Below are positions 30,469 through 34,755 of a stretch of 34,755 bases of DNA, piece by piece; the stretch's first letter is position 1, and each line of letters begins with the position of its first letter. Below the pieces are notes generated by a model. That model did no database searches. It was not told the origin of the DNA and saw nothing but the letters and a program-made list of their open reading frames with translations. The position numbers were made by a program, and so were the translations under genes. The stretch covers positions 1 through 34,755 of the forward strand of contig DASYXI010000008.1 of the NCBI GenBank assembly GCA_035934995.1. Direction: 5' to 3'. This DNA is from REEB95 sp035934995. Lineage in GTDB: Bacteria > Pseudomonadota > Alphaproteobacteria > ATCC43930 > CGMCC-115725.

Positions 30469-31035
30469 ATGACGCTGCAAACCATCGCCGAAACGAGCCA
30501 CGGCGTCGTCCTCGAAATCGCCTACGTGACGGCGGCGAATTTCACCGGCAAGCCGGTCTATAGCCGCCCCGGCTGCTATCTCCACGCCGACGCCGCGGCG
30601 GCGCTCGGCCGCGCGGTCGATCTGGCCAAGCCGCTGGGGCTGCGGCTCAAGATCTTCGACGCGTTCCGGCCGAGCGAAGCGCAATGGGCGCTGTGGAATT
30701 TCCGGCCCGACCCCGAATTCCTCGCCGATCCGCGCAAAGGCTCGCCGCATTCGCGCGGCGTCGCGGTCGACCTGACGTTGATCGACGCGCGCGGCCAGGC
30801 GCTCGACATGGGCACCGCGTTCGACGCCTTCACGCCGCTGTCGCATCACGGCAGCACGGCGGTGCCCGAGACGGCACAGCGCAACCGCTTCCTGCTGCTC
30901 GGACTGATGAGCGCCGCGGGTTGGGATTTCTACAAGAACGAGTGGTGGCATTATCAGCTGTTCGACAGCAAAAAATACCCGCTGCTGTCGGATGCCGATC
31001 TGCCGGAGCCGATGATGGCGAAGGTCACGGCGTAG
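30469..31035 (+). CDS. D-alanyl-D-alanine dipeptidase (VanX/DdpX family)
   Basis: A 188-aa zinc peptidase. The zinc ligands line up as H94 and D101 in SPHSRGVAVDL, and H161 in EWWHY with catalytic E158; R67 in DAFRPSEAQ matches the transition-state arginine of VanX. It has no signal peptide, so it acts in the cytoplasm, where it would hydrolyse D-Ala-D-Ala, perhaps recycling wall material (DdpX role) rather than giving glycopeptide resistance, since no vanA/vanH-like ligase or reductase genes are near. TAGGAAAA precedes the ATG. It interrupts the usual nfu-tsaB neighbourhood. Confidence 0.9.
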   Translation: MTLQTIAETSHGVVLEIAYVTAANFTGKPVYSRPGCYLHADAAAALGRAVDLAKPLGLRLKIFDAFRPSEAQWALWNFRPDPEFLADPRKGSPHSRGVAVDLTLIDARGQALDMGTAFDAFTPLSHHGSTAVPETAQRNRFLLLGLMSAAGWDFYKNEWWHYQLFDSKKYPLLSDADLPEPMMAKVTA

Positions 31036-31062
31036 CGTCGGTCGCGCTGTTCAGCGTGCGCG

Positions 31063-31359
31063 TTAATCCGTTGCTGGCCGTTCAGTTACGTACGTAACTC
31101 CGCGTGGAATTTGGTCGCCTTCCGCCAGCAACGCTCCAATCAACTGTCCGGGGGCTAATTCCGTCCCGGGCTCGACAGAGCACGCAGTCAGCAGCGCTGG
31201 CATTTGCAGCTCGTACGTAAAGTCAGATTTTCCGTCTGTTAGGACGAACAACGCGTCGCCTTTTTCCAGCAATGTCATGTTGGGAACGAGCCACGCCTTA
31301 AAGCTAAGTTTTCGGCGTTCGCTTTCGGGCAATAGGATTCGACAGCTAAATCCGCCCAC
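31063..31359 (-). CDS. Orphan single-domain biotinyl/lipoyl-like protein
   Basis: A 98-aa protein (GTG start at 31359, weak TAGG upstream). Residues 18-80 fit the lipoyl/biotinyl-carrier beta-barrel pattern: FKAWLVPNMTLLEKGDALFVL, then TDGKSDFTYELQMPALLTAC, then SVEPGTELAPGQLIGALL. The tip carries TDGKSD rather than the usual TDKA or MKM, so K44 is only a possible modification site. No dehydrogenase or carboxylase gene is nearby. Base composition is visibly lower in G+C than the neighbours, suggesting transfer. It is convergent with the dipeptidase (27 nt apart) and lies 39 nt downstream of nfu's upstream-facing end. The family fit is a pattern judgement. Confidence 0.6.
   Translation of the reverse strand: MGGFSCRILLPESERRKLSFKAWLVPNMTLLEKGDALFVLTDGKSDFTYELQMPALLTACSVEPGTELAPGQLIGALLAEGDQIPRGVTYVTERPATD
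31084..31099. repeat. 16-bp perfect palindrome inside the lipoyl-like ORF
   Basis: AGTTACGTACGTAACT is fully self-complementary and lies in the last codons of the gene. It could be a protein-binding site or chance; the related GTACGTA recurs near 31214. Confidence 0.45.
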
Positions 31360-31398
31360 GCTTGCCTATCTCTGAGTTTTGCGCGGACCGCTAACGCG

Positions 31399-31941
31399 TC
31401 AGACCGGCCGGACTTCGGTCACTTCCGGAATGTAGTGGCGCAGCATGTTCTCGATGCCGGCCTTGAGCGTCGCGGTCGACGACGGACAGCCCGAGCACGA
31501 GCCCTGCATGTGCAGATAGACCACGCCGTCGGCATAGTGGTCGAAAATGATGTCGCCGCCGTCTTGCGCCACCGCCGGACGGACGCGCGTCTCGAGCAGC
31601 TCCTTGATCTGGGCGACGACCTCGTCGCTTTCCTCTTCGGTTGCGGCGCCCGGCGCGTCGAGCACGATTGGTTCGTTGGTGGTGAAGTGCTGCATGATCG
31701 CGCCCAGCACCTGCGACTTGAGCGCCAGCCAATCGACGGCGTCGGCCTTGGCGACAGTGATGAAATCGGAGCCGAAGAACACGCCGGTGACGCCCGGCAG
31801 ACCGAAGAGACGCGTGGCCAAGGGCGAGCGCTGCGCGCTGGCCGCGTCGGGAAAATTGGCGGTGCCATCGCCCATGACGGCGCGGCCCGGCAGGAACTTG
31901 AGGGTCGCGGGATTGGGCGTGGTTTCGGTCTGAATGAACAT
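31399..31941 (-). CDS. nfu: NfuA/Nfu-type Fe-S cluster carrier
   Basis: A 180-aa protein. The Nfu N-terminal domain (1-90) begins MFIQTETTPNPATLKFLPGR; the C-terminal NifU domain (105-175) holds the cluster-binding CSGC (C149, C152) in GSCSGCPSSTATLKAGIEN. It carries [4Fe-4S] clusters to client enzymes such as MiaB and aconitase. The length and both halves are typical of alphaproteobacterial and mitochondrial NFU1. GGAGAA precedes the ATG at 31941. In related genomes tsaB follows closely; here two genes are inserted. Confidence 0.95.
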   Translation of the reverse strand: MFIQTETTPNPATLKFLPGRAVMGDGTANFPDAASAQRSPLATRLFGLPGVTGVFFGSDFITVAKADAVDWLALKSQVLGAIMQHFTTNEPIVLDAPGAATEEESDEVVAQIKELLETRVRPAVAQDGGDIIFDHYADGVVYLHMQGSCSGCPSSTATLKAGIENMLRHYIPEVTEVRPV

Positions 31942-32024
31942 CGGGCGTTTCTCCAACGGACGCGGGCTAAACTTGGGCTTTGACGGCGCCAAGTCAACCC
32001 CTTGTCGCGTAAGGCTAATGCGCG

Positions 32025-32846
32025 TCAGCGCCGGCGGCGTTTGGCGGCCCGGCGCGGCCCCCGGCGACGCGGCCGGACCGGTGCGCGGCGCCGGCGCGCA
32101 ACGGTCACGGCGACGCCGCCGGCGGCGATCGTCGCCGCCAAGACGCCCAGTCCCGCATAGAGCAACGGGCTCGGCCCGGGGGGATCGGCAACGGTGTCGC
32201 CGCCGGGTGACACCACCAGCAGCGACATGGTCTGGCCGCCCGCCAGCGCCTTGTCGCGAAACAGCAGGGCCTCGATGAAATAGGTGCCGGCCGGCGCATT
32301 CGTCGGAAACGCGAGCGTGGCGCGGAACAGATGCGGGTTGACGAATCCGACCGTGCCGATCGTGCTGGCATAGACGCCCGCGGTCTGCCTTTGCGCAATG
32401 AGCGCCAAGCGCGCGGCCTCGGTCAGGGTCGCATCGGGCGGCGGCTGCACCTGGAAGTGCAGGTTGGCGAGGCCGATCTGGTGCAGCGCCTGGATCTCGG
32501 GCGGCATGATCGTGTCGAGCGGCGCCGAGGCGTAGACCGCGTAATAATCCGGCACGCCGGCAAAAACGATGCGACGGGCCGGGAAATTGCCGACGGGACC
32601 GTGTTGCGCCACGACCGCGGTCTCGGGACCGCGCACCACGATGACGATGTCGCCGGGCGCGTCGACGGTGCCGAACAGCGTGACCGCGCGGCCGGCCGCA
32701 TTGGCACCGAGCGTAACGTAATGGGCGGAGAGATCGGCCGACAGCGACGGTTCGGCGCGCGTCGCCGGCACAAGGCCGACAACGACCGCCAACGCGGCCA
32801 ACAACCGCCGCGTCACAGCCGATGTGCAGCACCCCCCGGCGCGCAT
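32025..32846 (-). CDS. TIGR02186-type membrane-anchored periplasmic protein
   Basis: A 273-aa protein with an N-terminal signal segment (RRLLAALAVVVGLVPATRAEP), a beta-rich periplasmic domain (about 35-235; LSAHYVTLGANAAGRAVTLFGTVD, DIVIVVRGPETAVVAQ, FPARRIVFAGVPDYYAVYASAPL) and one C-terminal helix (LLYAGLGVLAATIAAGGVAVTV) followed by a very Arg-rich cytoplasmic tail. It resembles the alphaproteobacterial TIGR02186 family, which often accompanies a TauE/SafE exporter; none is seen here. The start is uncertain: ATG 32846 gives a slightly long signal region, GTG 32816 a standard one. Neither has a clear Shine-Dalgarno. The molecular function is unknown. Confidence 0.75.
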   Translation of the reverse strand: MRAGGCCTSAVTRRLLAALAVVVGLVPATRAEPSLSADLSAHYVTLGANAAGRAVTLFGTVDAPGDIVIVVRGPETAVVAQHGPVGNFPARRIVFAGVPDYYAVYASAPLDTIMPPEIQALHQIGLANLHFQVQPPPDATLTEAARLALIAQRQTAGVYASTIGTVGFVNPHLFRATLAFPTNAPAGTYFIEALLFRDKALAGGQTMSLLVVSPGGDTVADPPGPSPLLYAGLGVLAATIAAGGVAVTVARRRRAPVRPRRRGPRRAAKRRRR

Positions 32847-32978
32847 CGGCGCAATTCTACAAGCGCAGCCGACCCGCGACAACGCGGTTGGCCCCATGCG
32901 CGTAAAGGCGGCCGCAAACCTGTCGCGTCCGCCGCCGCGCCGGTTATGATCGCCGTCCCTTCGCAACGGAGAGCCCGC

Positions 32979-33389
32979 ATGGCCGCCCTCGCCGACAAGA
33001 AAGCGCTGACCCTCACCGCCGCCCGCGCCATCGTTGCGGCGGCCGAAGCCGAGGCGCGCAAGCACAACCTCGCGGTCACGATGTCGGTGGTCGACGACGG
33101 CGGCCATCTGCTGCATCTGGCGCGGATGGACGACACCGGTCTTGCCAGCATCGAGGTTTCGATCGCCAAGGCGCGCGCCGCCGCGATGTTCAAGCGCCCG
33201 ACCAAGTTCTGGGAAGACGCCCATGCCAGCGGCAAGACGCATCTCGCGAACCTGCCGGGCGTGCTGCCGATCGAAGGCGGCGTGCCGCTGATGGCCGCCG
33301 GCAAGGTGATCGGCGCCTTCGGCGTTTCAGGCGCGTCGTCGGCGCAGGACGGTCAGGTCGCCGCCGCCGGTGCCGCCGCGCTCGGTTGA
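32979..33389 (+). CDS. GlcG/HbpS-family haem-binding-like protein
   Basis: A 136-aa single-domain protein of the GlcG/HbpS family. Typical blocks are LTLTAARAIVAAAEAEARKHNLAVTMSVVDDGGHLLHLARMD, SIEVSIAKARAAAMFKRPT, and the C-terminal GGVPLMAAGKVIGAFGVSGASSAQDGQVA. Members bind haem or cobalamin-like ligands or are linked to glycolate metabolism; the ligand here is undetermined. There is no signal peptide. CGGAGAG precedes the ATG. It diverges from the TIGR02186 gene over 132 nt and faces the 42-aa ORF 16 nt away. Confidence 0.88.
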   Translation: MAALADKKALTLTAARAIVAAAEAEARKHNLAVTMSVVDDGGHLLHLARMDDTGLASIEVSIAKARAAAMFKRPTKFWEDAHASGKTHLANLPGVLPIEGGVPLMAAGKVIGAFGVSGASSAQDGQVAAAGAAALG

Positions 33390-33405
33390 GCGCGGACTGA
33401 CGTGT

Positions 33406-33534
33406 CTAGCGCCGGTGGCTCGGCATCTTGAGCCAGGCATAGGTCGCCAGGCCGAGCCCGAAGACCCAGATCGCGCCGAGGACCGCGCCCATGGCGCCGC
33501 TGTGGCCGGTGATTCCGTAAAGTGCGTTTGCCAT
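33406..33534 (-). CDS. 42-aa putative membrane microprotein
   Basis: The product starts MANALYGITGHSGAMGAVLG and has one clear transmembrane helix (about residues 14-36, AMGAVLGAIWVFGLGLATYAW) and a short basic end (KMPSHRR). It is preceded by AGGAG 9 nt before the ATG, by a near-consensus promoter (33637-33665) and by a foldable leader, all read from sequence. I do not recognise a family; the small size means a gene finder could omit it. Its single helix and basic C-terminus recall small subunits or regulators of membrane complexes, but no partner is evident. Confidence 0.62.
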   Translation of the reverse strand: MANALYGITGHSGAMGAVLGAIWVFGLGLATYAWLKMPSHRR

Positions 33535-33560
33535 GACTGCCGCTCCTTTTTTTGTTCGGG

Positions 33561-33629
33561 ATCAGGCCAAAAAGCCCTTTCCCTTTATGGATTTAGGTCG
33601 CTTCGGCCCGCGTTGTGTGCAGGCCTGAT
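33561..33629 (-). ncRNA. Foldable 5' leader of the 42-aa ORF
   Basis: On the minus strand ATCAGGCC (33629-33622) at the predicted transcript start pairs perfectly with GGCCTGAT (33568-33561), closing a loop of about 53 nt. An alternative 7-bp pairing (GGCCGAA near 33608 with TTTGGCC, one G-U) uses the same GGCC, so two folds exclude each other. An A-rich single strand and the ribosome binding site follow. Structure and function are inferred. Confidence 0.45.
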
Positions 33630-33635
33630 GTGCCA

Positions 33636-33656
33636 TGGTATACCACTGGTATGCCA
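33636..33656. promoter_or_regulatory. Tandem GntR-type operator TGGTATACCA / TGGTATGCCA
   Basis: Two 10-mers 11 bp apart start to start: the first is a perfect palindrome and the second has one mismatch. TGGTATACCA is a common operator form for the FCD class of GntR regulators. Both copies overlap the -10 and spacer of the 42-aa ORF promoter. No GntR gene occurs in the window. Confidence 0.6.
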
Positions 33657-33665
33657 GAATGTCAA
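33637..33665 (-). promoter_or_regulatory. Near-consensus sigma-70 promoter of the 42-aa ORF
   Basis: TTGACA (33660-33665), 17 nt, TATACC (33637-33642) on the minus strand. The -35 is perfect and the spacing optimal, making this one of the strongest promoter matches I saw in the window. Confidence 0.7.
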
Positions 33666-33680
33666 ATCTGTGACCGCGTG

Positions 33681-33709
33681 CTGAAGGCCCCACACCGCAA
33701 GGGCTTCAG
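33681..33709 (-). terminator. Stem-loop after trpS, possible terminator
   Basis: CTGAAG and CTTCAG pair, extended by CCC/GGG across a two-base bulge, 4 nt after the trpS stop. No U-tract follows, so it may be a Rho-type or stabilising hairpin. Confidence 0.4.
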
Positions 33710-33712
33710 AGG

Positions 33713-34711
<999 letters not shown>

Positions 34712-34755
34712 GCCGTCGTCGCTGATGGAGGGCGCGGGCGCGACCGTTATCGCCG

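Noticed and set aside
30469..31035. Vancomycin-resistance locus suggested by the VanX-like gene
   Set aside because: No D-Ala-D-Lac ligase, lactate dehydrogenase or VanRS genes nearby; a recycling dipeptidase is more likely.
33370..33684. Plus-strand 104-aa frame over the 42-aa ORF and its promoter
   Set aside because: It has no ribosome binding site, overlaps the GlcG/HbpS end, and has no conserved-looking pattern; the minus-strand 42-aa frame has promoter, operator and AGGAG.

Overview
The window is a high-GC (roughly two-thirds G+C by eye) chromosomal segment of an alphaproteobacterium. The lineage call rests on the conserved gene order nfu / tsaB-rimI / mucR / fur / miaB-phoH-ybeY-corC-lnt-XRE / trmB / rimP-nusA-ylxR-infB-rbfA-truB-rpsO-pnp, and on Irr, a MucR/Ros regulator and an OlsB/OlsA pair. 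Rhodospirillales or a relative is plausible, but I cannot fix the genus. I see no tRNA, rRNA, CRISPR array, insertion sequence or prophage. No gap between genes exceeds 300 bases.

Region 1-10.4 kb is accessory metabolism and signalling. It holds the start of modA (cut by the window edge) behind a near-textbook ModE operator, a D-2-hydroxyacid dehydrogenase, an EamA exporter, a periplasmic SH3-domain protein and a 50-aa membrane protein. Next comes an oxidative-stress module: rubrerythrin, an intrinsic terminator, a two-cluster Fe-S protein, then a DUF3501 protein, with the iron regulator Irr just upstream. A FIST sensor / soluble histidine kinase pair and a nitronate-monooxygenase-like flavoprotein with a C-terminal cysteine cluster follow.

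Region 10.4-20.5 kb is the translation/transcription core, all on the minus strand: trmB, then rimP-nusA-ylxR-infB-rbfA-truB-rpsO-pnp. The rimP leader has a promoter, a hairpin and a perfect intrinsic terminator ending just before the rimP ribosome binding site, which suggests attenuation. The metK gene that usually sits between the XRE regulator and trmB in this lineage is missing.

Region 20.5-30.4 kb, also on the minus strand, is a nearly continuous set: rimI and tsaB; mucR with a strong palindrome over its own promoter; then fur, olsB, olsA, miaB, phoH, ybeY, corC and lnt, mostly joined by 1-17 nt overlaps; then the XRE regulator. Region 30.4-34.8 kb has a D-Ala-D-Ala dipeptidase and a lower-GC orphan lipoyl-like protein inserted between tsaB and nfu, then nfu, a TIGR02186-type membrane-anchored protein, a GlcG/HbpS protein and trpS. 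Between the last two lies an uncatalogued 42-aa ORF with a near-consensus promoter, a double GntR-type operator inside that promoter, and a foldable 5' leader. This is the most novel-looking small locus in the window.
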